This document shows, in pieces, positions 1-9,625 of a stretch of 64,000 bases of DNA (its first letter is position 1; each line of letters starts with the position of its first letter). This DNA comes from Byssochlamys sp. IMV 00236 (Eukaryota; Ascomycota; Eurotiomycetes; Eurotiales; Thermoascaceae), in assembly GCA_001931875.2 (NCBI GenBank), contig MSJH02000827.1, positions 276,922 through 340,921 of the forward strand. The letters are read 5' to 3'. A model generated the notes under the pieces. The model was not told the DNA's origin. It did not search any database and saw only the letters and a program-made list of their open reading frames with translations. The translations under genes were made by a program, and so were the position numbers.

Positions 1-87
1 AATAGGGGAGGCCCTCACGGCCCTACCTTATTTGAAATAGCTACAAAGGTATATATAAAGCCATGCCTCAATAGCGCCATCCTTATA

Positions 88-262
88 GACTGTTTCCTCT
101 CCACTCCACATCAATATAATTGACAAACCACCTGCGGTGATCGATTTTTTTCCAGGAACTTAGGCAATAACCTAAGCTGGTACAATAAGCAATGGAATGT
201 TCCTCCAGATCTCTTCGCACAGAATATAACAGGAAACGTCTTCAACAACATCGACGTGGAAG
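88..262 (+). repeat. Inverted repeat R1, partner about 4365-4535
   Basis: The stretch around the start of the helicase-like gene recurs as its reverse complement at about 4365-4535. The partner has the same gtttcctctccactcca leader just before the ATG. In the left copy the ATG position reads ttg. Identity is high by eye over the first 170 bases, with scattered substitutions and small indels. Confidence 0.7.
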
Positions 263-854
263 AGTCGCCTCCCACACCACGGGTTCCAAACCTTCAGATG
301 GTCTGTGGGACTGTATACTATGGAGAAGAAGAAAAATGACTTGGAGCACGCCGAAGTCAATATTGAGAAAGAGATAAATGACTTGAAATATAGTAAAGTC
401 GAACACGAAGAGTTCCAAGAACATAATATACTGATCTCTAAGCTCAGGATGGATCGTGAGAAGTTATGGGCAATTCGAGAAAGAATTATTGATACATTCA
501 TTCAAAACGGACCATTTGAAAACACATCCGATGGAGCTTCTAAGTGCCGGGTCAAGAAAGCGAACTGGCTTTCATATCAAGGGCATGCAGTAACGGATGC
601 TCTGATGTTTGCAGAAAGAAGGCGGAAAAGGTTCCTCTTGGCTTTCAATTATCTGGTGATTTGCAAAATCGGGTATTGCTCCAAGGCCACAGTAAGAGAT
701 TCTATGATAACCACTTTAGAGGTGCTTTCTGACTAATTTCCAACTGCTCAGAAGAGATATAGCGCCACAGACAATCTACGAACGCATATAGAGATACACG
801 AAGGATCCCACTTCCTAAAACCGAAATCACGACAATGCATCAACCTCCAAAATA

Positions 855-1000
855 AGACACAGCCTCGGCGTCTGGAATCTGCGGGATATATCCTCAAATT
901 GGCTGGTTGGGCATATTTTAGAAATCCAAATCCAGTAAACAAGCAGATTCATACTGCAATCCGCTATGCTATGTATGGCAACCGTGATTATAATATACCT
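855..1000 (+). repeat. Inverted repeat R2, partner about 3020-3165
   Basis: The two copies encode nearly the same peptide, LKLAGWA.F.NPN followed by IRYAMYG and the residues NIP, on opposite strands. Similarity stops abruptly after NIP. The left copy then runs into the promoter-like repeat R5, while the right copy continues toward the helicase Q-motif-like sequence. Confidence 0.65.
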
Positions 1001-1049
1001 ACTCGGCCCAAGTGGTCAAGAACATGGCAAAGTCTCTGCCAGGCATACT

Positions 1050-1185
1050 CAAGGTACGAGACTCAACTGCGGCGAAGGCGGGCACCCTGCGCACCTTCCA
1101 TTCTCACTGTTGATTATGACCAATGCTGTTATCTGTGTGACTGAGCCCAATGAATACTTAAGAAACCTCCTCCCTCCTTCATCGA
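1050..1185 (+). repeat. Inverted repeat R5 (promoter-like), partner about 7300-7425
   Basis: Both copies contain gcggcgaaggcgggcaccct followed by gcgcaccttcca, then tctgtgtgactgagcccaat and a TACTTA-like AT stretch. Neither copy has a long frame. In both arms the element lies upstream of coding fragments, so it may be a duplicated promoter or 5' leader. That role is inferred from position only. Confidence 0.6.
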
Positions 1186-1421
1186 GTGAGTCCCCTTTAT
1201 CCACTGCAAGATTGTCCGCTGATATTCTTTAGCTGGGGTCAGCCAGCCTTAAGGCAGCTCCTCAACACCCTCTCATCGACTGCAAGACATCCGTTGGTGT
1301 TCCTTAGCTTGGGTCAGATAGCCTTCGCAGTTCTCTAGCACGTCCACCTTGCTTGATACCAGCACGTTTACCTTGACACTATCACGCCTATCTTCATATC
1401 GTTGCTCCTCTCACAGAAAGG

Positions 1422-1690
1422 ATGGCTTGTTCTATGATTGCGCTCTTCCACAACGATATCACCAAGGCCCTGGCTGTTCTAAACAGCGACGAGGTTGTGA
1501 GGATGGATCAGGTACGCAGTGACTTGCAAAGGAACTAACATTTACTAATTCATGATAGTTGCACGCCTCCGAGTACAACTTTTGGAACTTACTGCGGTGT
1601 TATTACATCCTGACAGAGGCGGCTCCTCAACGTTCCAAAAAAATCTCCATTACATACCTAATCAATGGGAAGAAAGAAGCGCGGTGCTAG
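1422..1690 (+). CDS. Small two-exon gene candidate, 73 aa, unknown function
   Basis: An ATG at 1422 opens 30 codons to a GTACGC donor at 1512. A 47-nt intron with an internal tttactaat branch-like sequence ends in TAG at 1558, and the second exon runs 43 codons to TAG at 1690. The product starts MACSMIALFHND and contains EYNFWNLLRCYYILTEAAP. It has no signal peptide or clear membrane segment. It is one of the few unbroken frames among decayed helicase pieces and sits about 240 bp after promoter-like repeat R5. Its end falls at the edge of a short repeat (R6) that recurs near 7140-7180. It could instead be the N-terminal exons of the broken helicase that follows. I do not recognise the family. 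Confidence 0.35.
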
Positions 1691-1725
1691 CGCTAGGCAC
1701 CGCAAGGCCTTATCGGAGGTGCCCA
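1691..1725 (+). repeat. Short inverted repeat R6, partner about 7140-7178
   Basis: The sequence gctaggcaccgcaaggcctta, interrupted by a 4-base difference and followed by tcggaggtgcccaa, occurs here and in reverse complement near 7140-7178. It links the promoter-like repeat R5 and the helicase C-terminal repeat R3 in both arms. Confidence 0.6.
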
Positions 1726-1734
1726 ACTTCCAGA

Positions 1735-2535
1735 TAGGCACTGATGAGCTTCGCCATAGTGGCAGGATACTTGATCCACGACAAAAGAAACGTTTTATGG
1801 AAGAACGTCAAACTCTAATCTCGAAGGTCATGGAAAATGCCAATATCGCAATTACGACTGTTATGAACATAGCAGAGTTAGTTGATTGTCGTTTTGAACC
1901 AGATGCAATCATATTCGACGAGGCAAGCTTCTACCGGGATCCTGAAATCTAATACGCCGTGACTTAACTATTATCGGCTAATTGGGTCGTCATGGTCGGC
2001 GATTATAAACAACTGTCCCCCCCGGCTTTCACTGATGAAGGCAGGGGGATGTAGGGAGAATCTGCTTTCGAGCGGATAGTGAAGAAGGATTATCCTAAAA
2101 CACTACTTAACGTCCAGTACCGCTCCCATGAGATACTCTACCGTCTAATATCCGAGATCTTCTATGAGAATGCGGTCCGCAGTGATCGAGTTCGGCCCCA
2201 GATGAATGGCGTACTGTTGCAAAACGGTGGCTTCGAGGTCACCCACATGCGGACAACGTGGGCTATCCACAGCGAAGTCGCTTTCCTCTATTATCGCGGA
2301 GAAATAATCCTGGACGACTCTCATTCCATTATGAACCCCGGAGAAGCAATGTTGGCTACACAAATCGCTGCGGAACTGTTCGGCCTCGGTGTCAGGGATG
2401 TTCTGATCATGTCTCCGATGAACCAGACTGTAAGTATTAGCTACTATTCCAAAAGCGATCATCTGCTCAGGCATCCACTTAAACATGGTATCTTCTAGGT
2501 CGATGTAATCGCATATTAGACAATTGCAAGCAAAG
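1735..2535 (+). pseudogene. Superfamily-1 helicase core fragment (NFX1-like), decayed
   Basis: The frame from about 1740 encodes ITTVMNIAEL followed by a Walker B-like IIFDEAS (motif II). At 1988 comes VMVGDYKQLSPP (motif III) and at 2110 LNVQYRSHEI (motif IV). GVRDVLIMSPMNQT at 2390-2430 is the usual strand before motif V. This order matches the AAA_11/AAA_12 helicase halves of Upf1/NFX1-type proteins. A frameshift near 1952, a TAG at 2052 and another TAG at 2517 break it. A spliceable intron (GTAAGTATT..TTCTAG, about 2431-2499) is retained and is also present in the inverted copy near 7100. The Walker A part is missing. Confidence 0.7.
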
Positions 2536-2640
2536 ACGAACCTAAGCTGAAGAGGCAAAAATGAAAATCGAGCATGCAATGACGACGGCAACCTTCGAGA
2601 CCGCTGGCGATCCCCAGTTGTTTGGAAACGATACCGGCCG
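2421..2640 (+). repeat. Inverted repeat R3, partner about 6900-7125
   Basis: Best preserved of the repeats: over about 215 bases it matches the reverse complement of 6900-7125 with few differences, including the intron and the following peptide VDVIAY.TIASKD. The left copy carries TAG inside that peptide where the right copy has GAG, so the left copy is the damaged one. Similarity ends at tttggaaacga in both. Confidence 0.75.
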
Positions 2641-2830
2641 GGACCTTTTCAAAAGGCTGTCCGCCATGGAGAACAAAATCAACGACTTGGAGCGTACAAA
2701 TGTCAAACGTGAAGAGTTCCAAGAACAGAGCAGCTTAATTTTTAACCTCAAAATGGACCGGGAAAAGTTATAGGCGATTTAAGAAAGAACTATTGATATA
2801 TTCAAGAGAGATGATTTAAAAACATCCGAC
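2560..2830 (+). pseudogene. Coiled-coil protein fragment (copy 2)
   Basis: The frame starting at 2561 encodes GRDLFKRLSAMENKINDLER and continues in heptad-like charged residues to MDREKL, where TAG at 2771 interrupts it. A second stop follows shortly. A near-identical stretch is encoded on the opposite strand at 6145-6320 and a more distant one at 305-500. It is fused without a gap to the inverted helicase copy, with the junction near 2830-2850. The unbroken form probably continued into the KKANW..GDAVTDALMF module seen in the other copies. I do not recognise a named family. Confidence 0.5.
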
Positions 2831-4506
2831 CATAAAGCTGCGATAGGAATCCCCTATGGTGAGAGCTGAGCGAATTGCATCCACTTGTTGATGATTCCAT
2901 TTCTGAGTAATTCCGTGTACGAAGACGTCGGCCGACTGATCAAGATGTCCATCACGTGGATGAAGCTTGATAAAATTGTTATCATGACCGAGTAGCAACC
3001 TCTTGAGTTTGTTGTCCCTGGGTATATTATGATCACGGCTGCCATACATAGCATAGCGGATTGCAGTACGAATCTGCTTGTATAGCGTATTTGGATTTCC
3101 AAAAGTTGCCCAACCAGCCAATTTGAGGATACGTCCCACAGATTCCAGACGCCGAGGCTGTCTGATTCTGATACATATCATATTCGCTGGTAGCTTTATC
3201 TCATCTGGAACCTTCGGGGATGCTACCACGACTCCAGTCCACCTGTTCTCATCGCTCACTTGAACATTTGATAAGGTGGATTCCTGAAGCTGGGATGCAC
3301 ATCTTCCTTCTGCGATAACGACCGGGGTCCCTGGTTCCGGGAGAGGAAGCACCTGTTCATCATCCGCAGAGTCACTGGTGACATCAACTCCCAGAACTCC
3401 ATAGAAATATTCATCTATGACAGGCGTTTGGGTTCCGTGGACCAAGGAAACTGGCCATAGATCGAATTCGTAATAACGATTGAACGATTTGACATAGTTT
3501 CGTTGTCGATAGTTAGCCTCTCGAAGAAGGCCGATTGTTTTGATAGCTTCATACTCCCTCTCGTTGATGAATGTGACAGGAGCATTCGGTGTAAAACTGA
3601 GTATCTGTTGTGGAGTATCGAATTTCGGTGGTTGGTTTGGCCAGCCCATTTGTCGCATGCGATGGTGAAGTTGAATATTATTATCTGCCAATGTGGGGAT
3701 GTCTCAGATCACTCCAAATTCCCCCGTGTGCACATCGTACGTACAGTCGTAGAGAGGATACGGGGGCAGCGTTCTCTGGGGCATTTCAGACATCAATCTC
3801 CAATTGTCGTACAACCCAGCACGAGCTCGTGTCCTCAGATGGACAGATCTCTCGCTTCGAGTAAGACCTCTCAGGAGGTTCAGAGTTTGTATTTGGCTTT
3901 CGTGAAATCCAGATAATGCCGTCTCTGGCACGTCGAAACCGTAGCATATGGGAGAGGCGTAATGGAACCAGTTGTCTGATAGCAATCCCCATTTATTTGC
4001 GCTTGACATGCTTGGGCACTTTGAGCTATGTGCTGTACGGACGCAAAGGTCACACTGGTTAGCCTTGAAGAAAATGCAATTGACGGGTTGGGTGATTCCT
4101 TCGTAGCTGGGTTTCTCTTGTTATCAAAGCCCTGAGGATCTCAAGCTGTCCAAACCAAGGAGAAAGAGAGATTACGCCTTTCGTCATTCGGGTGTTTCAG
4201 TTGAAGTGATACGTGAAAATGAGGAATCTCGGTCCCGCCGCGGATTGAGAATCTCAAAGTAGCATCCGAGGTTGAAGGAATGAGTAGCCTTTCAGAAAGG
4301 TCTGGACCCCCGTAATTGAGCACACAGACCATCTCTTCACTGAAAGCTTGGAAGCCGTGGAGGGTGAGTTTTCCACCTCGATGTTGTTGAAGACGTTTCC
4401 TGTTTTTCGTGAAGAGATCTGGAGGAACATTCCATTGCATGTTGTACCAGTTTAGGTTATGTCTGATTTCTTTGGAGAAATCGATCACCGCAGGTGGTTT
4501 GTCCAT
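2816..4506 (-). pseudogene. NFX1/ZNFX1-like helicase N-terminal half, two nonsense codons, truncated
   Basis: Read on the minus strand from ATG at 4506, the frame MDKPPAVIDFSKEIRHN is open for 121 codons to a TGA at 4143-4141, then remains open to about 3810. A second overlapping frame is open from 4009 to 2816 except for one TGA at 3706-3704. It ends in TQKWNHQQVDAIRSAL, which resembles the Q motif preceding Walker A in superfamily-1 helicases. Walker A itself is absent: the sequence runs into the inverted coiled-coil fragment near 2830-2850. Both TGA codons could derive from CGA by one C-to-T change. The long open frames suggest recent inactivation, or a gene whose intron structure I could not resolve. 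Confidence 0.55.
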
Positions 4507-4535
4507 TATGTTGATGGAGTGGAGAGGAAACAGTC

Positions 4536-5742
4536 CAAGATTGTAGAGGGGAGGAATGAGAAGAGAGGGAGGGGGGCGCCAAGGCTATTAAATATCACCA
4601 ACTTTGGAGAATAAAGCGGGGAAGAAGAAGGGAATAAGGGAGAAGTTGAAAAAGATGACAATTCCCTACAGTTGGGATTTCAGGGAATTCGAGGCAAGTG
4701 AAATATGGCCAAGATCTGGCCAGGGAAGCAAAGATATCGGGAGAGCGTTTTATACGGGAATAGGATCTTGATTGCTTGAAGAATTAGATGATACTGGAAT
4801 CTATCAGCTATTTAATTATGCCTATAGAGTCTATTCTGAATGCCTTTATCACTGCCTTTATCCATCGTTACTTCGCTCAGTGGGCTCAGATGAAGTACAT
4901 AACCGCCTTCCCTTTTAGGAGCAACACAATCGAATCTGCTAGTCAGATGTAGTGAGCGCATAATCGATCGTAGGATTCTCAGCCCCAGTATCTATCTAGT
5001 CTACCAGACTATGTATAACATCTACAGCACTCTGCTATATCAACATAGTTTACCTTTTCCAGTTTAGCTTTCTGTATATCCCGACAAACGCATACGCATT
5101 ATCCAGTATTCTTTCCATTGCTTCCAAAAAACCGCCGTCAGGTTAAATAACACTCGGTCTATTATTTGAGAATCGAATTGAAGGGAAGCAGAACCATATG
5201 CAGGGCTGTACATATTGTAAAGATATTGAGCTAGGCTTCACGTTATAGAACGTAGAATCTTATTGTTGTTGACATTAAAGCAGCGCATTCGGCCGGCATG
5301 GTGAGCTTTAGTGGTTCAAATGAGGAAGATCTCTCGGGTGCTGCTCGCAATATGCTCCCTTCTAATAATGATGGTATGATATTATTGCGCCTACCTCGCC
5401 TGTGAAGTGGAAGCATCCGCATTTCGACACTTCGAGGGTCCATATTGCGCAAGTTATAATAGAGACCGCCGCCTTTTTTTTCCACAAGTAAAACCCACTA
5501 GAGTCATTCGTATGAGTAATAGTTTGAATCGATTTCTATTCATGACGAATTCTAAATATGCATTATTCTTTTAAAGTTTCCCAGAACTCACTAGCAGAGC
5601 AACCAGCTGCTCCGTCGTATAAGACACCAGATCTATCTTTTCAATAAGATCAATAAGTCTTTCAAAGACTGCAGATCTCTCATAACTCATAGTATCCCAG
5701 TTTCAACGTCTTGTGGCGGTATGATTAAGTATATTAATGCAA
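4536..5742. other. 1.2 kb without a clear gene; one 39-codon frame
   Basis: Upstream of the minus-strand helicase start lie purine-rich stretches (4540-4660) and AT-rich sequence. The only frame of note is on the minus strand at 5690-5571: 39 codons starting MSYERSAVFERLIDLIEK, just downstream of the helicase fragment at 5743-6147. It may be a further scrap of that family. I see nothing else. Confidence 0.4.
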
Positions 5743-6386
5743 TCAGGACAGGCAGAATCTAGGATTCATTAATAATAATATATAAATACTGGAAGAATCA
5801 ACATACCAAGGCCTATCACCTTCTGAGGAGACAGTCCATAAAGAAGTTTGAAGCATCCTTTGGAATAACGAGACCTTCTCGGAAGAGTAGGCTTTGTTCA
5901 TATTCCAGGATGTAACAGTCGGCGGCAGTTGCGCGATATTACCGCTCAAGATAACTTTCCTGGGGGTTGGGATATAACGCGAGATGGCGTTGAGACAGGT
6001 GCTCGTCAATAACCTTCCTAAAAACAGAGCCAACTGTCCAAACTCTCTTTCTGTAAACATCAAAGCATCCGTCACTGCATCCCCTTGGTGTACAAGCCAG
6101 TTCGCTTTCTTGATCCGGCGCTTAGAAGCTTTGTCGGATGTTTTCAAATAGTCTCTCTTGAATGTATCAATAGTTCTTTCTCGAATCGCCTATAACTTGT
6201 CCCGATCCTGAGGTTAGAAATCAATCTACTCTGTTCTTGGAACTGTTCGCGTTTGACATTTGTACGCTCCAAGTCGTTGATTTTGTTCTCTATGGCGGAC
6301 AGCCTTTTGAAAAGGTCCCGGCCGGAGCCTACAACTAGCCAATCTACTGCTCTGGTATCTGCTGCCACGCAGACTAGCGAAGACAA
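5743..6386 (-). pseudogene. Coiled coil plus helicase motif III fragment (copy 3)
   Basis: On the minus strand, 6320-6145 encodes GRDLFKRLSAIENKINDLER and the rest of the coiled coil, ending in a TAG at about 6144. The next frame (6147-5743) encodes KRRIKKANWLVHQGDAVTDA followed by a leucine-rich stretch and RKVILSGNIAQLPPTVTSWN. VILSGxIAQLPP is a typical motif III of superfamily-1 helicases. This fragment therefore places the coiled-coil/GDAVTDA module directly before a helicase segment in one open frame of 134 codons. No motif IV or later motif is seen downstream. The stop and the frame change mark it as broken. Confidence 0.5.
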
Positions 6387-6489
6387 GCCATCCGACCCAC
6401 CCCTGGAGAATCCCGTCTCGGGACTCAGTCAGCTCTTTCGACCTTATGGGCTTGGACTTTCTCGAGTCAACCAGCCCGCAGTCATGATA

Positions 6490-7125
6490 TCAACCGGCGG
6501 TCTTCGCGTTCTGATCAGTAGCGCACTTCTCCAACTGATCAGTGGGGGTCGTAAGAGGTGAGTCAGCCCCGGACTCATCCACGATAACTTCGCTCATATT
6601 GATGGTGATCTTGATGAGGGTCGTGATAGCTGTTGTAATAGGAGCAGACAGGATGAGTAGGAGGTGGAGTAGGGTTGAAGAAGAGAGTAGAGGGGAGAGG
6701 GAGAGGACGAGAGGTGAGGTTCTTTTCTTGAGACGAGGCTTTCGAACTGTCGGGCCAGGGACGATTACTAGTCGGCGATCCTCATCTGTCTCGAGGCGCC
6801 CTTCTCTCTTCACAAATCTCTTGAGGTCGTCTCTATGATAGTTCCGTGGTATAGTCCGCCCGTCCAGATGGGCTAGCCATACTGATGCTCTGGTTCCTAG
6901 GTTCGTTTCCAAACAACTGGGGATCGCCAGCAGTCTCGAAGGTTGCCGTCGTCATTGCGTGCTCGATTTTCATTCTTGCCTCTTCCCTCGGCTTAGGTTT
7001 GTCTTTGCTTGCAATTGTCTCATATGCAATTACATCGACCTAGAAGATACCATGTTTAAGTGGATGCCGGAGCAGATGATCGCTTTCGGAATAGTAGCTT
7101 ATTTAATACTTACATTCTGGTTCAT
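6490..7125 (-). pseudogene. Helicase C-terminal fragment and low-complexity extension (right copy of R3)
   Basis: The minus strand from 7125 carries the donor GTAAGTATT and acceptor TCTTCTAG of the shared intron. The peptide VDVIAYETIASKDKPKPREE then continues to GDPQLFGNE. Unlike the left copy it has no stop here. Beyond the shared part a different frame (6912-6490) encodes RASVWLAHLDGRTIP, RDDLKRFVKREGR and then a serine/leucine-rich tail. Whether that tail belonged to the same protein cannot be told. The helicase core that should precede it is missing, so the piece is an orphan C-terminus. Confidence 0.5.
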
Positions 7126-7139
7126 CGGATGATTGGGCA

Positions 7140-7425
7140 CCTCCGATACTTAAGGCCTTGCGGTGCCTAGCAGAAAAGAGTCAAGACCAACAGAGGCTTT
7201 AGTCTCAGTGATAAAGCGTAGTAGAAAGAACATCGACAACGGCAAAGACCGATTGTCTCGTATGTGGTCAGAGAAAAAGACAGAGGAGCTGGGGAGAGAG
7301 GAGTATAAGTAGTGATTGGGCTCAGTCACACAGATGACAGATGACAGCATCGGTGAATATGGAAGGTGCGCAGGGTGCCCGCCTTCGCCGCAGATGAGTC
7401 TCGTAGCAAAGATCCTCATTTGTAT
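7140..7425 (-). repeat. Right copies of R6 and promoter-like R5
   Basis: Reverse-complement partners of 1691-1725 and 1050-1185. On the minus strand R5 (7425-7300) precedes R6 (7178-7140), the same relative order as in the left arm, with about 120 bases between them here against about 500 there. The 73-codon gene of the left arm is absent here. Confidence 0.55.
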
Positions 7426-7509
7426 ACGAAAGCCTTTATGATTTATCTATATGTATGGTATTAAGTATCGAGGTGGGTATCTTCATGAAAAAGCAAACAA
7501 ACCCCTTGG

Positions 7510-9625
7510 TCATAGAAACAGCCACATACCGGCTGCTCTCACTTTCCCAATCCATCCTTGATCTGAGAAGAGCTTCCTCTTCTCCGCCCAACTTCCCTGG
7601 CGATCACCATTCTCGTCTCGTGGTCCTACACAGTCCGTAACCAGATCCATCTCGTCTAGTTTCACCCAATGTGTTCTTTTCACTAGCTTCCACAAGACGT
7701 ACATTCCAGCCATGATGGGTAGCTCGATGTAATAGCTGACGAAGTCGACGGGACTGAATTTCGGGCTGAAGCATGACCAGCCCTGAACGAGGACGAGGAC
7801 GGAATTCAGGACGATGGAGATGATAGGGCCGAATGGGTAAGTTGGGTTTTTGTATGGAAGGAGGTGAGTCAAGTTTTGGCGGGAGACGGCAGCTCGGAAG
7901 CGTAGTGAAGCAAGACCGATGGAGATCCAAGAAAGTTGGTTGGAGACACCGACGATGCTGCGAAATACAGTACATTAGCTCTGATAGACGCCTTTCATAA
8001 GATATTAAGGAAGGAAAACTTACTTCTGCAACCATGTCCACAACTGTCCGGCGCCAATGTAGCTCGCTCCAAAGCATAGCCCACTGATCACAGATGTAGC
8101 CAGAACAGCCACCCAAGGGACCTTCCACCGATTCAGAGTCCCAAGAAGCTTTGGGGCATGTCCGTACACGGCCAAAGTATACAGCAGTCGAGATCCAGCG
8201 AACAAAGCATGGTTACTCGCCGAAATAACACTCGTCATGATAACTGCATTGATGAAGCTCCCTGCCACTGCGCTTCCAGCCTGCTGGAACACGATCGTGA
8301 AGGGGCTGGTGCGAGTGTTTTCAGAGTCGAGTCCCGGGTAAGTGTAGGGCACATTCAATCCCACCATGAGAATGGAGAGGATGTAGAAGATGACAATCCG
8401 CCAAAAGACATTGCGGACCACCCGAGGCATCGTTTTCGCGGGGTTCTTGGTTTCACCGGCTGTGATGGCTATAGATTCAGTTCCGCCACTGGATTTAAAA
8501 AACAAAAATCTAAAGTCAGTCACTGTACAAAACTGCTCTCAGCGGTAAGACATGCGTACTATGCGAATGAAGCTGTGACGAAGACGGAGGCGAATCCCCC
8601 AATACCCCCAACAAAAGGGGAGTCTCCCTGGTAGAAATATTTGGTACCGATATATTCGTGCTCTGTATTTCCGCCGCAGTTGACAGCAATGCCCACGATG
8701 ATGAAGATCTGCCAGCTGGTCAGGCCAAAAAAATCGCAACTGAGATGGACATGTATATACCACTATTGTCACAACTTTGAGCAAACTAAGCCAATATTCC
8801 ATCTTTTATTGTGAGAAGATTAGTATCTGGTGCCCATCTAGTGATGATATGTCAGATACTTACCTCTCCATAGGCTCTCACATCGACGACATTCAGCGCA
8901 ATTACAACAAACAGGAAGATGAGGGTAATCGCCCAACCTGGAAAGTTATCCGTCCAGTATTGGAGCAGGAGCTGGAGGGCGATGAGATCAGATGCAGTCG
9001 ATACTGCGTCGTTGAACCAGTAGTTCCATGTCAGAGCGAAGCCAAAGGCATCGTCGACGAAACGCCTGCAGTATATCAGTTAATAATATTGACGTATTGA
9101 ACGGACAACCAATAAATCAGGAACAGGTGCTCGAGTTCCGCACGGGAGACGCATAAAAAATGAGAGTCATGAGGGTAGACAGATATGCAGAGGCCGCAGT
9201 GGAAACGGTTGGACACGATATACTACCAGAGACGAAGTAATATGAAAATAGAATAGGACGCACCCAGCGTATGTACAAAAGGACCCAGCAATAGGAATGA
9301 AAGCTGCCATTTCCGCCAAACTCAGCATCGTGACGAAGACAATTCCGCCGACAATGGCGTACGCAATCAGCATCGATGCCGGTCCTCCTGTAGCCAAGGA
9401 CTTTCCTGTTCCCAGAAACAGCCCTGTGCCAATAGTGCCACCAATGGCGATCATCTGCACCTGACGTGCAGTTAGTTTGCGGGCAAGTTTGTCGGCAACG
9501 ACATGTTCCTGCGGAGCGTGCTCTGATGATAGAACCGATTCATGGTGTGGTGCTTGCTTCTCGATATCCGCGCCTTGATCTCTTCTCGTTGGAGAAGACA
9601 AGTCCGATTCTTGGTCACCGGCCAT
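7510..9625 (-). CDS. Amino acid permease (YAT/Gap1-like APC family), 555 aa
   Basis: Plasma-membrane proton/amino acid symporter of the fungal YAT family. Six exons join in frame: 9625-9264, 9065-8864, 8802-8761, 8708-8560, 8488-8024 and 7957-7510. After a charged cytosolic N-terminus, KLTARQVQMIAIGGTIGTGL is the family's first-helix signature. Further marks are LSLAEMAAFIPIAGSF, WNYWFNDAV, IFIIVGIAVNCGGNTEHEYI, the AITAGETKNPAK motif after helix 6 and a repeated run of hydrophobic helices to the C-terminus. Intron 1 (9263-9066) is 198 nt, longer than its neighbours. Length fits the family. Substrate range cannot be told from sequence. It transcribes toward the helicase relics and is followed on the same strand, upstream, by a methyltransferase; no functional link is evident. 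Confidence 0.93.

Larger units (their letters stand above)
88..1030 (+). pseudogene. Broken mosaic: helicase-family N-terminus, coiled coil and GDAVTDA-type module
   Basis: No continuous reading frame exists, but several pieces match other segments of the window. Bases 119-262 encode, with frameshifts, a version of the DKPPAVIDF...WNVPPDLF start found in the gene at 2816-4506 on the other strand. Bases about 305-500 encode a charged coiled coil, followed at 530-640 by a module reading KKANW...GHAVTDALMF. Bases 855-1000 repeat the stretch PRRLES...LKLAGW...IRYAMYG that precedes the helicase domain of the 2816-4506 copy. Reading frames change at least three times. This is a decayed relative of a superfamily-1 helicase gene (NFX1/ZNFX1-like by the motifs in the neighbouring pieces). 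It has no start-to-stop frame and I consider it non-functional. Confidence 0.6.

Noticed and set aside
1..7450. Interpretation as a single transposable element
   Set aside because: No transposase, integrase or reverse transcriptase frame, no terminal repeats with target duplication; the pieces are helicase-type host genes.
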